Positions 44,497 to 55,405 of a stretch of DNA of 64,000 bases are shown here, one piece after another. How positions within the stretch are numbered: position 1 is the first letter of the stretch; every line of letters starts with the position of its first letter. A program made the position numbers and the translations under genes. This stretch comes from Luteimonas sp. JM171 (GTDB lineage: Bacteria > Pseudomonadota > Gammaproteobacteria > Xanthomonadales > Xanthomonadaceae), in NCBI RefSeq assembly GCF_001717465.1, contig NZ_CP017074.1, forward strand, positions 553,162 through 617,161, in the 5' to 3' direction. A model generated the notes under the pieces. That model was not told the DNA's origin, did not search any database, and was given only the letters and a program-made list of their open reading frames with translations.

Positions 44497-46158
44497 CTAT
44501 TCCGCCTCGTACACCACCTGCCCGTCCACCACGGTCAGCAGTGCGCGGGTGTTCCGGATGACGTCGGGTTCGACTTCAAAGATGTCCTGTGACCAGACCA
44601 CGAAATCGGCCAGCATGCCCGGTGCAAGCGTGCCCTTCTCGTACTCCTGGAACTCCGCATAGGCCGAGCCAACGGTGTAGGCCCGCACCGCCTCTTCCAC
44701 CGTGAGCTTCTGCCCGGGGAACCAGCCGTCCGGGTGTTTTCCGTCCAGCGTCGCCCGGGTGACCGCGGCGTGCACCGTCAACATCGGATCGAGCGGCGCC
44801 ACGTACCAGTCGGTGCCCAGCGCCAGCCGCACGCCGGCTTCGAGCATGTCGCGGAATGGATAGGTGCCCGCCAGCCGCGCCGCATCCAGCCGCAGGTGCG
44901 CCCAGCGGCCATCATCGATGGCGTGGTACGGCTGCACCGAGGCGATGACATCCTGCTCCGCGAAGCGCCGGATCAGCCCGTCGTTGAGGTGCTGCGCATG
45001 CTCCACCCGGAACCGTCGGTCACGCTCCCCGTGCCTGGCCGCGACCTGGCCGAACACCTCCAGCACCTCGTGGTTCGCCCGGTCACCGATCGCGTGGATC
45101 ATCACCTGCAGTCCCGCCGCGTCGGCGCCGGTGACATCATCCGGATGCCGCTGCGCCTGCTCCAGCGCAAGCCCGGTGGAATCCGGCTGGTCCAGGTACG
45201 GCTCGAAGAACCACGCCGTGGTCGAGCCCAGGCTCCCGTCGGTGAACCCCTTGAGCCCGCCCACCCGCAGCATCGGTCCGCCGAAAGCGGCACGCACCCC
45301 CGCCCGTACCCAGCGCTGGTAATCCGCCAGCGGCGACACCGCATAGATCCGCGTTTTCAGTTCGCCGCGCCGCGCGAGCTCCTGATACACCCCCGGCCGG
45401 TTCGGCCCCATGTCCTGTACGCTCGTCACCCCGAGCGACGCCGCATGCTCCGTCGCCGCCCGCGCCACCGCCAGCGCCTGCTCGAAGCTGCGCTCCGGGA
45501 TCACCGCCGACACCGCCCCCATCGCATCGTCCTTGAGCACGCCAGTTGGCTCCCCGTCCGCATCGCGCACGATCTCCCCGCCTGGCGGATCCGGCGTCTC
45601 CCGCGTGATCCCCGCCAGCTCCAGCGCCACGCTGTTGGCCAGCGCCATGTGCCCGTCCAGCCGCTGCACGAACACCGGGTTCTCCGGCGTCAGCGCGTCG
45701 ATCAGCTGCCGCGTCGGCAGCGCGTTGGGACTCCAGTTCTCATGGTCCCAGTTCCCGTTGAGCACCCACTCCCCCGGCGCCAGCCCCGCCACGAACTCCC
45801 CGATCCGCCGCGCGAACTCCTCCTGCGACGGCGCATCGCGCAGGTCCACCGAAGACAGCCCCTGGCCCCCATCCATGAAATGCACGTGGCTGTCGTTGAA
45901 CCCCGGCAGCACCAGCCGACCCCCCGCCTCGATCACCCGGGTCGAATCACACACCAGCCCCCGCACATCCGCCTCATCGCCCACCGCCACGACGCGCGAT
46001 CCCATCGTCGCAAGCGCACTTGCCCGCGGCACGTCCGCGGCCAGCGTGCGGATATTCGCGTCGACCACCACCACGTCCGCACAGACGGGCGCTGCCAGCG
46101 CCGCAACGGGGAATGTTCCCGCGGCGAGCACCGCGGCAAGAGGCAGGATTCGTTTCAT
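44497..46158 (-). CDS. Exported amidohydrolase (YtcJ-like, Amidohydro_3)
   Basis: The 553-residue protein has a signal peptide (MKRILPLAAVLAAGTFPVAA, ending ALA before APV) and is expected in the periplasm. The metal-binding and catalytic motifs of the YtcJ-like group are present: LPGFNDSHVHFMDGG near the N-terminus, GNWDHENW, MIHAIGDRANHEVL, RVEHAQHL and the aspartate of LALGTDWYVAPLDP. Relatives hydrolyse N-acyl or formyl amides; the substrate here is not known. GGAG lies 7 nt before ATG 46158. It is separated from groEL by a terminator and one REP-like element, and faces the adhesin terminator, so it appears to be a single-gene unit. Confidence 0.9.
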   Translation of the reverse strand: MKRILPLAAVLAAGTFPVAALAAPVCADVVVVDANIRTLAADVPRASALATMGSRVVAVGDEADVRGLVCDSTRVIEAGGRLVLPGFNDSHVHFMDGGQGLSSVDLRDAPSQEEFARRIGEFVAGLAPGEWVLNGNWDHENWSPNALPTRQLIDALTPENPVFVQRLDGHMALANSVALELAGITRETPDPPGGEIVRDADGEPTGVLKDDAMGAVSAVIPERSFEQALAVARAATEHAASLGVTSVQDMGPNRPGVYQELARRGELKTRIYAVSPLADYQRWVRAGVRAAFGGPMLRVGGLKGFTDGSLGSTTAWFFEPYLDQPDSTGLALEQAQRHPDDVTGADAAGLQVMIHAIGDRANHEVLEVFGQVAARHGERDRRFRVEHAQHLNDGLIRRFAEQDVIASVQPYHAIDDGRWAHLRLDAARLAGTYPFRDMLEAGVRLALGTDWYVAPLDPMLTVHAAVTRATLDGKHPDGWFPGQKLTVEEAVRAYTVGSAYAEFQEYEKGTLAPGMLADFVVWSQDIFEVEPDVIRNTRALLTVVDGQVVYEAE

Positions 46159-46272
46159 CAGGCACTCCATGACAGCGCTACCGGTCCCCACGACCGGCAG
46201 CATCCGCCCAAGGTAGCCGCTCTCCACCCACCCACAAAGCCCGCGAGCGATCGCCGCACGCAACGGAGCCGA

Positions 46273-46378
46273 GCCCCGCCGCGGCCGGGAGGCCTCTTCG
46301 CGTAAGTAAAGGAGGAGGCCGGAGCGCAGCGCAGGCCGGGGGACATGGAGCGAAGAGGCCTCCCGGCCGCGGCGGGGC
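46273..46378 (+). repeat. REP-like hairpin element, copy 1
   Basis: A perfect 29-bp inverted repeat (left arm 46273-46301 starting GCCCCGCCGCGGCCGGGAGG, right arm 46350-46378) encloses a 48-bp centre containing GTAAGTAAAGGAGGAGGCC. It sits between the groEL terminator and the amidohydrolase start. A closely similar element occurs upstream of groES at 48718. It contains no credible gene. The rest of the 341-bp gap (46159-46499) holds only the groEL terminator. Confidence 0.9.
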
Positions 46379-46445
46379 CCATCAGGTCAGGTCGCCATCG
46401 ATCGACGCGACAAGCATCCCTGTGAGATCACGAAGGCCCAAAAGA

Positions 46446-46471
46446 AAACCCCGCCAGATGGCGGGGTTTTC
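46446..46471 (-). terminator. Rho-independent terminator after groEL
   Basis: A perfect 11-bp stem (AAAACCCCGCC with its complement) around AGAT, with A and T runs at both ends, lies 29 bp after the groEL stop on the minus strand. It can act in either direction. Confidence 0.9.
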
Positions 46472-46499
46472 CGTGAAGCAACAACAGGTGGAAGCAGGA

Positions 46500-48149
<1,650 letters not shown>

Positions 48150-48207
48150 CTAACTCCGGAATGTGATGTCTAGTGGATGGGGTTTGTCTGGATCGGACGG
48201 ATCGGGA

Positions 48208-48498
48208 TCAGCCCAGCACCGCCAGGATGTCGTCCTCGCGGACCACCAGGTACTCGGTCCCGTCCAGCTTCACCTCGGTGCCGCTGTACTTGCCGAACAA
48301 CACCTGGTCACCGACCTTCACCTTCGGCGCGCGCACCTCGCCGTTGTCCAGCGCCTTGCCGTCACCCACGGCCACGACTTCACCCTTGATGGGCTTTTCC
48401 GTCGCCGAATCCGGGATCACGATCCCGCCGGCAGACATCTTTTCTTCTTCGGTACGCTTGATGACCACGCGGTCGTAAAGCGGCTTGATGTTGCTCAT
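48208..48498 (-). CDS. groES: Co-chaperonin GroES (10 kDa)
   Basis: GroES caps the GroEL ring. The 96-residue sequence begins [19 protein letters not shown], includes the mobile loop around [18 protein letters not shown] and ends [21 protein letters not shown] lies 5 nt before ATG 48498. The frame stays open for 170 codons further upstream through the operator and repeat elements, but this is an artefact of high GC. Heat-shock control by HrcA is indicated by the CIRCE element 48 bp upstream. Confidence 0.98.
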   Translation of the reverse strand: MSNIKPLYDRVVIKRTEEEKMSAGGIVIPDSATEKPIKGEVVAVGDGKALDNGEVRAPKVKVGDQVLFGKYSGTEVKLDGTEYLVVREDDILAVLG

Positions 48499-48542
48499 GT
48501 CGATCCTCTCAAGTGATTGATCGGGTTGAAAAAGGGACGGCG

Positions 48543-48572
48543 ATCTTAGCACTCCCGCCTGGAGAGTGCCAA
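48543..48572 (-). promoter_or_regulatory. Sigma-70-type promoter of groESL
   Basis: On the minus strand TTGGCA (48567-48572) and TAAGAT (48543-48548) are separated by 18 bp. Both boxes overlap the arms of the CIRCE element, so HrcA binding would directly block the polymerase. Confidence 0.65.
48546..48572 (-). promoter_or_regulatory. CIRCE element (HrcA operator)
   Basis: The plus strand reads TTAGCACTC - 9 nt - GAGTGCCAA, the CIRCE consensus TTAGCACTC-N9-GAGTGCTAA with one mismatch. The repressor HrcA binds it and is released when GroEL is busy with unfolded proteins. Confidence 0.95.
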
Positions 48573-48717
48573 AGCCGCGGAGGGCAAAGACCCGGTAACC
48601 CGGGCGTCCCCAGAACATGGGACCCCTTTTCCAGCTTTCAAGCCCCCACCGCGAACCCGATCTCGCCTCCTCTGGAACGCACGCACCCCCACCCGCAGCC
48701 CCCCCACCCGGAGCCGA

Positions 48718-48825
48718 GCCCCGCCGTGGCCGGGAGGCCTTTTCGCGTAAGTAAAGGAGGAGGCCGCAGCCGCAGGCGGAGGCCGGGGGACATGAAGCGA
48801 AAAGGCCTCCCGGCCGCGGCGGGGC
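48718..48825 (+). repeat. REP-like hairpin element, copy 2
   Basis: A 29-bp inverted repeat (arms 48718-48746 and 48797-48825, one G-T wobble) surrounds a 50-bp centre sharing GTAAGTAAAGGAGGAGGCC and AGGCCGGGGGACATG with copy 1. One arm position that differs from copy 1 (CTCTTCGC against CTTTTCGC) is matched by a compensating change in the opposite arm, so pairing is conserved. The 145 bp between the CIRCE element and this repeat (48573-48717) show no gene or signal. Confidence 0.9.
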
Positions 48826-48983
48826 CCATCCGCCCCACCGGCAACCCGAGTGCCCACCCCGAGACCCATCCGCCCGTCCGGCAACCCCGGTGCCCACCCG
48901 AGGCCCATCCGCCGCGCCGGCAACCCCAGTGGCCACCCCAAGGCCCATCCACCCTTCCTGCAACCCGCGTGGCCACCCCGGGG
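48825..48983. repeat. Four imperfect 39-40 bp tandem repeats
   Basis: Units start at 48825, 48865, 48904 and 48944, each opening CCCATCC, with GCAACCC in the middle and TGGCCACCCC or TGCCCACCCC near the end. They begin on the last base of REP-like copy 2. They are contiguous, without spacers, so this is not a CRISPR array. Length is not a multiple of three throughout, which argues against a coding repeat. Confidence 0.88.
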
Positions 48984-49020
48984 AACCCACACGGAGCCGC
49001 CCCACTGCTCCCGGGCCGGC

Positions 49021-49494
49021 CTACTCCGCCACCGGCAGCTCCAGCGTCTCCTTCACCTCCTCCATCACGATATAGCTCTTCGACTCCCGCACATTCGGCA
49101 GCGTCAGCAGCGTATTCCCGAGCAGCTTCCGGTACGACGCCATCTCGGAAATCCGCGCCTTGATCAGATAGTCGAAATCCCCCGACACCAGATGGCACTC
49201 CAGCACATGCGGCAGCTTCAGCGCCGCCCGCCGGAACTCCTCGAAGATGTCCCCCGACTTGTACGCCAGGCTGATGTGCACGAACACCAGCAACCCCACC
49301 CCCGCCGCCTCCGGGTCCACCCGCGCGTGGTAACCCGTGATCACCCCGTCCCGCTCCAGCCTGCGCACCCGCTCCGCGCAGGGCGTCGTCGACAGCCCCA
49401 CCCGCTCGCCAAGCTCCGTGAACGGGATGCGCCCCTCGCGCTGCAGGATGCGCAGGATCCTGCGGTCGATCCGGTCCAAGCCCCGTTTGGCCAC
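49021..49494 (-). CDS. Lrp/AsnC-family transcriptional regulator
   Basis: The 157-residue protein has an N-terminal helix-turn-helix (LDRIDRRILRILQREGRIPF, then LGERVGLSTTPCAERVRRLE) and a C-terminal RAM ligand-binding domain (VHISLAYKSGDIFEEFRRA through YLIKARISEMASYRKLL). It closely resembles Lrp itself, the leucine-responsive regulator. The start is GTG, with GGAG 7 nt upstream. It is divergent from dadA and alr, which in other bacteria are controlled by an Lrp-type protein in response to alanine or leucine, so local control is likely. Confidence 0.92.
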   Translation of the reverse strand: MAKRGLDRIDRRILRILQREGRIPFTELGERVGLSTTPCAERVRRLERDGVITGYHARVDPEAAGVGLLVFVHISLAYKSGDIFEEFRRAALKLPHVLECHLVSGDFDYLIKARISEMASYRKLLGNTLLTLPNVRESKSYIVMEEVKETLELPVAE

Positions 49495-49628
49495 CTGCTC
49501 ACTCCAAAATCCGGAAAAACAGGATTATCTCCCGAGCAGCGGCCCTCAAACAAAGAATAAAACTGCCTGATCAAAAATATACTGGATGATCCAACTGCTT
49601 CCCGCCCCCAGACCGTGAGTTGAAGCCC
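49495..49628. promoter_or_regulatory. AT-rich divergent promoter region lrp / dadA
   Basis: This 134-bp stretch is markedly richer in A and T than its surroundings. For dadA a -10 box TATACT lies at 49578-49583 with no good -35, suggesting activator dependence. Candidate regulator sites are the inverted repeat TGGAT-G-ATCCA (49583-49593), directly behind that -10, and AATCC...GGATT (49508-49526) nearer lrp. Both resemble half-site arrangements of Lrp-family proteins, but the match is loose. Confidence 0.5.
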
Positions 49629-50966
49629 ATGCGCATCCTTGTCCTTGGATCCGGCGTCGTCGGCGTCACCACCGCCTGGTACCTGCGCCAGGCCGGCCAC
49701 GACGTCGTCGTCGTCGACCGTCAGCCCGAACCCGCCATGGAGACCAGCTTCGCCAACGCCGGCCAGGTCTCCCCCGGCTACGCCTCGCCCTGGCCCGCGC
49801 CCGGCATCCCGCTCAAGGCCGTGAAGTGGCTGCTCTCGCGCCACGCCCCGCTGGCCATCCGCCCCACCGCCGACCCGGCCCAGTACCGCTGGATGTGGCA
49901 GATGCTGCGCAACTGCACCAGCGCCCGCTACGCCGTGAGCAAGGCACGCATGGTGCGCCTGGCCGAATACAGCCGCGACTGCCTGGAGGAACTGCGCGGC
50001 GAGCTCGGGCTGCAGTACGAGCAGCGCACCCTGGGCACCACCCAGCTGTTCCGCACCCGCGCCCAGCTCGACGCCGCCGCGCGCGACATTGCCATCCTCG
50101 AACAGTACGGGGTGCCCTACGAGCTGCTCGACCGCCAGGGCCTGATCCGCGCCGAGCCGGCGCTGGCGAAGGTCCAGGACGACCTGGTTGGCGCCCTGCG
50201 CCTGCCCGGCGACGAGACCGGCGACTGCCACATGTTCACCCTGCAACTGGCCGCGCACGCCGCGCGCCAGGGCGTCGAGTTCCGCCAGGGCGCCACCGTG
50301 GAGGCGCTGGAAGCCGACCGCGGCCGCATCACCGGCGCGCGCATCGACGGCAGGCTGGAGACCGCGGACCGCTACGTGCTGGCAATGGGCAGCTGGACCC
50401 CGCGGCTGCTGGCGCCGCTGGGCATCCGCCTGCCGGTGTATCCGCTCAAGGGCTACTCGCTCACCATCCCGATCCGCGATCCGGAAATGGCGCCCATCTC
50501 CACCGTGCTCGATGAGAGCTACAAGGTCGCCATCACCCGCTTCGACGACCGCATCCGGGTGGGCGGGATGGCCGAGGTGGCCGGCTATGACCTGTCGCTG
50601 CCGGCGCGCCGGCGCGAGACGCTGGAGATGGTGGTGCGCAGCCTGTATCCGGAAGGCGGCGACCTGGCGGCGGCCGAATTCTGGGCCGGCCTGCGCCCGT
50701 CCACCCCGGACGGCCCGCCGGTGATCGGCGCCACGCCCTACAGCAACCTGCTGCTCAACACCGGCCACGGCACCCTGGGCTGGACCATGGCCTGCGGCTC
50801 GGCGCGCTACCTGGCCGACCTGGTGGATGGCCTCACGCCGGCCATCAACCCCGAGGGCCTGGACATCTCCCGCTACGACCGCCCGTGGCCGTCGGCGCCG
50901 GCCACCTCGCGCCAGGCGCCCGCCTCCGAACCGGCCATCGCCACATGCGTCCCGTCCAGGCACTGA
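49629..50966 (+). CDS. dadA: D-amino acid dehydrogenase
   Basis: DadA oxidises D-alanine and other D-amino acids to keto acids and ammonia, feeding electrons to the respiratory chain at the inner membrane. The 445-residue flavoprotein starts [20 protein letters not shown] (FAD-binding GxGxxG). It continues with the family block [22 protein letters not shown] and ends with [19 protein letters not shown]. The ATG at 49629 is preferred over a TTG three codons earlier. The end overlaps the alanine racemase gene by 22 bp, the classic dadAX arrangement for L-alanine breakdown, and an Lrp-type regulator is divergent. Confidence 0.96.
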   Translation: MRILVLGSGVVGVTTAWYLRQAGHDVVVVDRQPEPAMETSFANAGQVSPGYASPWPAPGIPLKAVKWLLSRHAPLAIRPTADPAQYRWMWQMLRNCTSARYAVSKARMVRLAEYSRDCLEELRGELGLQYEQRTLGTTQLFRTRAQLDAAARDIAILEQYGVPYELLDRQGLIRAEPALAKVQDDLVGALRLPGDETGDCHMFTLQLAAHAARQGVEFRQGATVEALEADRGRITGARIDGRLETADRYVLAMGSWTPRLLAPLGIRLPVYPLKGYSLTIPIRDPEMAPISTVLDESYKVAITRFDDRIRVGGMAEVAGYDLSLPARRRETLEMVVRSLYPEGGDLAAAEFWAGLRPSTPDGPPVIGATPYSNLLLNTGHGTLGWTMACGSARYLADLVDGLTPAINPEGLDISRYDRPWPSAPATSRQAPASEPAIATCVPSRH

Positions 50967-52021
50967 TAGACCTCGACGCGCTTGTCCACAACTACCGCCA
51001 TGCCCGGCGGCTGGGCGGTGGACGGGCGCTGGCGGTGGTCAAGGCCGACGCCTACGGGCACGGCGCGGTGCGCTGCGCGCGCGCGCTCGACGGCGAGGCC
51101 GACGGATTCGGCGTGGCGTGCATCGAGGAAGCCCTGGAGCTGCGCGAGGCCGGCGTGCGTTCGCCCATCCTGCTGCTGGAAGGATTTTTTGAAACCGCGG
51201 AGCTGGCGCTCATCGAACGCCACGACCTGTGGACCGTGGTCGCCTCGCCCTGGCAGGTGGAGGCGCTGGAGCGGCATCGGCCGGCCCGGCCGTGGACGGT
51301 GTGGCTGAAGCTCGACACCGGCATGCACCGCCTGGGACTGCCGCCGGAAGCGTACGCGGATGCGTGGCGGCGGCTGCAGGCGCTCGGCTGGGTCCAGGAC
51401 ATGGTGGCGATGACGCACTTCGCCCGCGCCGATGAGCTGGGCGAGGCGCGCACCGAACAGCAGCTGGATGCCTTTGATGCGGCGCTCGCAGGGCTTCCCG
51501 CCGGCACCGCCGCCAGCGTCGCCAACTCTGCCGGGCTGATGGCCTGGCCGCGCGCGCGCCGCGAATGGGTGCGCCCGGGTCTGATGCTTTACGGCACCCA
51601 TATGCTGGACGCACCGTGCGAGGCCGCCGCTGCGCTGCGGCCGGTGATGCAGCTGCAGTCGCAGGTGATCGCAGTGCGCGAGCTGGGACCGGGCGAGCCG
51701 ATCGGCTACGGCGGCGGCTTCATCACCGACGGCCCCACCCGCGTGGGCGTGGTGGCCATGGGCTATGCCGATGGCTACGCGCAGTACGCGCCCGCGGGCA
51801 CTCCGGTACTCGTGGGCGGCGCGCGCACCCGGCTGATCGGCCGGGTGTCGATGGACATGCTCACGGTCGACCTCTCCGGACACCCCGATGCAGGCGTGGG
51901 CACGCCAGTGGAACTGTGGGGCCCGGGCCTGCCGGTGGCCGAGGTCGCCGCGCACTGCGACAGCAGCCCTTACCGACTGCTGTCAGGCCTCAAGCGGGTG
52001 CGGCGCGAGTACGGGCCGTAG
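50945..52021 (+). CDS. alr: Alanine racemase (catabolic DadX type by context)
   Basis: This PLP enzyme interconverts L- and D-alanine, both supplying D-alanine for peptidoglycan and feeding DadA. The 358-residue protein has the PLP lysine in [15 protein letters not shown], the block [11 protein letters not shown], and the late [14 protein letters not shown] and [14 protein letters not shown] regions carrying active-site residues. The start [17 protein letters not shown] inside the end of dadA is typical of the family; the longer frame upstream is not. Context with dadA and lrp favours the catabolic role, but without the whole genome it cannot be shown that a separate biosynthetic racemase exists. 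Confidence 0.94.
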   Translation: MRPVQALIDLDALVHNYRHARRLGGGRALAVVKADAYGHGAVRCARALDGEADGFGVACIEEALELREAGVRSPILLLEGFFETAELALIERHDLWTVVASPWQVEALERHRPARPWTVWLKLDTGMHRLGLPPEAYADAWRRLQALGWVQDMVAMTHFARADELGEARTEQQLDAFDAALAGLPAGTAASVANSAGLMAWPRARREWVRPGLMLYGTHMLDAPCEAAAALRPVMQLQSQVIAVRELGPGEPIGYGGGFITDGPTRVGVVAMGYADGYAQYAPAGTPVLVGGARTRLIGRVSMDMLTVDLSGHPDAGVGTPVELWGPGLPVAEVAAHCDSSPYRLLSGLKRVRREYGP

Positions 52022-52032
52022 CCCACATCGCG

Positions 52033-52521
52033 TCAAAAGCGCCAGGCCGCCACCAGCATCGTCTCGCCATCGTTGGGCTGCTTGATGCTGGCGTTGGAGA
52101 TGTGCCGGGCCAGCAGCGAGAACCGGTCCCAGCGCCAGCCCACGGTGCTCACGAACTGGGGGTTGCCCGACAGCGCATCGGTCTCGCCCACCTGCAGGCC
52201 GGCGCCAAAGCCGGCAGTGAACCCGTTGGGGCGGTCGTAGCGCACACCGCCGTGGAACACGCCGACGTTTTCATCCAGGTCCAGGCGGGTGCCGGAGCGC
52301 CCGTGTACGTAGATCGCGCCCACCTCCCAGCGCAGGGTGCCGCCGTAGGCCTGCCGCCACTCCGGCATCCAGGCCACCGAGGCAATGCCGGTGGTTTCCG
52401 AGTCGCGCGTCACCGAGACGCCGCCCGCCACTTCCACCTGGGCCTGGGCACGGGCCTGGGACAGCGGGACCACCGCCAGGACGAACGCGGCGGCGAAGGA
52501 GAGGAGCACGGATCTGGTCAT
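52033..52521 (-). CDS. PagL-like lipid A 3-O-deacylase (acyloxyacyl hydrolase)
   Basis: The 162-residue protein has a signal peptide (ending ARA before QAQVE) and an outer-membrane beta-barrel pattern of alternating strands. Near its end is RHISNASIKQPNDGE, containing the catalytic His-x-Ser-Asn motif of PagL, and it finishes with the terminal aromatic strand (VAAWRF) recognised by the barrel assembly machinery. PagL removes the 3-O-linked acyl chain of lipid A in the outer leaflet, altering envelope charge and immune recognition. The gene is convergent with alr (11-bp gap) and divergent from cutA. Confidence 0.9.
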   Translation of the reverse strand: MTRSVLLSFAAAFVLAVVPLSQARAQAQVEVAGGVSVTRDSETTGIASVAWMPEWRQAYGGTLRWEVGAIYVHGRSGTRLDLDENVGVFHGGVRYDRPNGFTAGFGAGLQVGETDALSGNPQFVSTVGWRWDRFSLLARHISNASIKQPNDGETMLVAAWRF

Positions 52522-52721
52522 GGAAAATCACACCTGGCAGGAGGGGAAAAGCGGGGCCGGCGGGCTGGGCCCTGTTCAGCGCGCTGAAAGCTTAGTCGGT
52601 GCGACCTGCAACGCCGCGTTAACAAGGGTCGGAACGCCCGGGACAAACCGTTCCAGCCGCGATTCGCCGCGGGCCGTCGGATACCCTATGCGATCGCCCT
52701 GTGCGGACCCGAGGTCCATCC

Positions 52722-53060
52722 GTGTCCACCGAACACCCCCTGCTCTGCCTCATCACTGCCCCGGACCGCGAAGCCGCCGACCGCATCGCGCGGGCGCTGG
52801 TGGACGAGCGGCTGGCTGCCTGCGTCAACATCCTGCCGGGCATCACCTCCGTCTACCGCTGGGAAGGCGCGGTGGAGACCGGCGAGGAAGTGCTGCTCAT
52901 GGCCAAGACGATGCGCGCGCGTCTCGACGCACTGACCGTCCGGATCAAGCAGCTGCACCCCTACGATGTGCCTGAAGTGATCGCCGTTGGGGTCGAAGGC
53001 GGCCTGCCCGCATACCTGGACTGGATCGCCGCTGAAACCGCAGGGAGTCCCCGGGCTTGA
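52722..53060 (+). CDS. cutA: Divalent-cation tolerance protein CutA
   Basis: CutA is a small trimeric cytoplasmic protein linked to tolerance of copper and other divalent ions, with an unclear biochemical role. The 112-residue sequence shows the family blocks ARALVDERLAACVNILPGI, SVYRWEGAVETGEEVLLMAKT and IKQLHPYDVPEVIAVGV. The GTG start at 52722 has GAGG 7 nt upstream and gives the standard length; a GTG seven codons earlier is less likely. Its stop shares one base with the dsbD start, reproducing the cutA-dsbD order of other gammaproteobacteria. Confidence 0.95.
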   Translation: MSTEHPLLCLITAPDREAADRIARALVDERLAACVNILPGITSVYRWEGAVETGEEVLLMAKTMRARLDALTVRIKQLHPYDVPEVIAVGVEGGLPAYLDWIAAETAGSPRA

Positions 53061-55405
53061 TGCGGTTCGCGCGCATTCGCAGTCTCGTGGTCCTCGCCGC
53101 CGGGCTGTTGGCGGGTACGGCCCACGCGCAGGGCATCAGCCCCGACGACCTGCTGCCGATCGAGCAGGCCTTCCAGCTGCAGGCCACCGCGCCTTCGCGC
53201 GACCGCATCGAGATCAGTTTCCAGGTCGCCGACGGCTATTACCTCTACCGCCATCGCATGGGCGCGAGCGCCGAGGGGTTCGACGCCGGGGAACCGGAGT
53301 GGCCCGCCGGCATTCCCCACGTCGACGAGTTCTTCGGCGAGGTTGAAACCTACCGCGGCCAGGTCACCGGCGTGCTCGAGGGCCGCGCCGGGCCAGGGGT
53401 CGACATGCTTGAGCTGAAGGTGCGCTACCAGGGTTGCGCCGACATCGGGGTCTGCTATCCGCCCGATACGCGCACCGTGCGGGTGGCGCTGCCCGACGCG
53501 GCTCCCGCGGGCGGCCTCGACGGCCTGGCGGCCCTGGGTCGCGCGCTGCAATCGGGCCCGGGCGCGGGCATGGGCTTTGGCGCCGATGGCTCGGCGCAGG
53601 CACTGCCGCTGCCGGAAGAACAGGCCTTCGGCTTCGAGGCCATCGCCCAGGACGGCAACACCATCCTGGTGCGTTTGACCCCCGCCCGCGGCTATTACCT
53701 GTACCGCGACCGCAGCAGCTTCCTCATCGAAGGCGACGCCGGGATCGCCGCCGGCATTCCTGACTGGCCCGACGGCACCGCGCACGAGGACCCGTATTTC
53801 GGCAACACCGTGGTGTACTTCGACCAGGTGCACGTGGCGCTGCCGGTCATCCGCCGGCACGACCGGCCCGCCGAGGTCACCCTCACCGCCGGCTTCCAGG
53901 GCTGCCAGGACGAGGGCATCTGCTATCCGCCGATGACGCGCAGCGTGCAGGTCGCGCTGCCGAAGGGCGTGGTGACCGCATCGGCGGAGGATCCTCTCCC
54001 GGCCGGGGACCCCGCGGAGGCCGCGCTGCCCCCGCCCGGGGAAGCGGCAGACGGAAGCGCTCCCGCACCCGCCTCCACCCCCCCGGCCAATGGCGCGCCG
54101 CCGCCAGCCGGCGACGCGCCGGATGCATCAGTTCCGGTGGCAGACGCTTCGGCGGACAACGCCGTTCGCAGCCGCGCGCCGGCGCTGCCCGCCGGCGGGC
54201 TGGTGGGGGCGCTGGCGTTGGGCCTGCTGGGCGGCCTGCTGCTCAACCTGATGCCGTGCGTGCTGCCGATCCTCTCGCTCAAGGTGGTCGGCCTGGCGCA
54301 AAGCGGCGAAAGCCGTGCGGCCGCCCGCTTGCACGCCATCTGGTACACGCTGGGCGTGCTGTGCGCGTTTGCTGCAATCGGGGCGCTGGTGCTGGGGCTT
54401 CGCGCCGCGGGCCTCGCGCTGGGCTGGGGCTTCCAGCTGCAGCAGCCCTGGTTCGTGGCGCTGCTGGTCTACCTGATGTTCGCCGTCGGCCTGAGCCTGT
54501 CGGGCGTCTTCAGCGTCGGCGGCAGCGTGGGCGCGGCCGGCCAGCGGCTGGCGTCCCGGGACGGGCGCATGGGCGATTTCTTCACCGGGGTGCTGGCGTG
54601 CGTGGTCGCCAGCCCCTGCATCGCGCCGTTCATGGGCGGCGCGCTGGCGTTCGCGTTCACCGCTTCGGCGCCGCTGGCGATGAGCGTGTTCCTGGCGCTG
54701 GGCCTCGGCCTGGCGCTGCCCTTCCTGCTGATCGGGTTCGTCCCGGCGCTGGCTTCGCGGCTGCCCAGGCCGGGCCGGTGGATGGAGACGCTCAAGCAGT
54801 TCATGGCCTTCCCCATGTACCTGACCGCGATCTGGCTGGCCTGGGTGCTGGGGCGCCAGCATGGGGTGGACGCGATGGCCCTGGTGGGCATCGGCCTGGT
54901 GCTGCTGGCGCTGGGGCTGTGGTGGTACGAACGCAAGCGCTGGACCGGCTCCAGGGCCGGGCGCGCCCTGGCGGTGGCGGTGCTGCTGATGGCCATGCTG
55001 CCGGTGGTGGCGGTGGCGCGGCTGGAGCCCGCGCCCGTGGATGCCCCGCAGGCCGACGCCATCGGCACCACATGGTCGCCCGAGCGGCTGGCCGCCCTGC
55101 GCGCCGAGGGCCGGCCGGTGTTCGTCAACATGACCGCCGACTGGTGCGTGACCTGCAAGGCCAACGAGCAGCGCGTGCTCGGGCGCGAGCCGTTCAGGGC
55201 CGCCCTGGCGGAAACCGGCGCCGCCTACCTCGTCGGCGACTGGACCAACGTGGACCCGGTGATCAGTGCTTTCCTCGAAGAGCACGGCGCGGTGGGAGTC
55301 CCGCTGTACGTGGTGTATCCGGCCGGCGGCGGCGAAGGCGAGGTGCTGCCGGCGCTGTTGACCGACGACATCGCCATTGGCGCGCTGCACAGGGCAACGC
55401 AATGA
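53060..55405 (+). CDS. dsbD: Thiol:disulfide interchange protein DsbD with duplicated N-terminal domain
   Basis: DsbD carries electrons from cytoplasmic thioredoxin across the inner membrane to periplasmic proteins such as DsbC. The 781-residue protein has a signal peptide (ending AHA before QGI), then two consecutive DsbD-alpha domains: residues about 30-150 with Cys126 and Cys132 (YQGCADIGVCYPP), and about 195-310 with Cys282 and Cys288 (FQGCQDEGICYPP). A Pro/Ala-rich linker (about 315-370) leads to the membrane domain with LMPCVLPILSLKV and VVASPCIAPFMGG. The C-terminal thioredoxin domain has Cys696-Val-Thr-Cys699. The usual protein has only one alpha domain. The gene overlaps the TlpA-like gene by 4 bp. 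Confidence 0.95.
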   Translation: MRFARIRSLVVLAAGLLAGTAHAQGISPDDLLPIEQAFQLQATAPSRDRIEISFQVADGYYLYRHRMGASAEGFDAGEPEWPAGIPHVDEFFGEVETYRGQVTGVLEGRAGPGVDMLELKVRYQGCADIGVCYPPDTRTVRVALPDAAPAGGLDGLAALGRALQSGPGAGMGFGADGSAQALPLPEEQAFGFEAIAQDGNTILVRLTPARGYYLYRDRSSFLIEGDAGIAAGIPDWPDGTAHEDPYFGNTVVYFDQVHVALPVIRRHDRPAEVTLTAGFQGCQDEGICYPPMTRSVQVALPKGVVTASAEDPLPAGDPAEAALPPPGEAADGSAPAPASTPPANGAPPPAGDAPDASVPVADASADNAVRSRAPALPAGGLVGALALGLLGGLLLNLMPCVLPILSLKVVGLAQSGESRAAARLHAIWYTLGVLCAFAAIGALVLGLRAAGLALGWGFQLQQPWFVALLVYLMFAVGLSLSGVFSVGGSVGAAGQRLASRDGRMGDFFTGVLACVVASPCIAPFMGGALAFAFTASAPLAMSVFLALGLGLALPFLLIGFVPALASRLPRPGRWMETLKQFMAFPMYLTAIWLAWVLGRQHGVDAMALVGIGLVLLALGLWWYERKRWTGSRAGRALAVAVLLMAMLPVVAVARLEPAPVDAPQADAIGTTWSPERLAALRAEGRPVFVNMTADWCVTCKANEQRVLGREPFRAALAETGAAYLVGDWTNVDPVISAFLEEHGAVGVPLYVVYPAGGGEGEVLPALLTDDIAIGALHRATQ

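Noticed and set aside
48825..48983. CRISPR-like array
   Set aside because: The repeats are contiguous without unique spacers, are imperfect, and no cas genes are present.
48208..49005. GroES with a 170-residue N-terminal extension
   Set aside because: The extension runs through the CIRCE operator, the promoter and repeat elements. The standard GroES start at 48498 has a good ribosome site.
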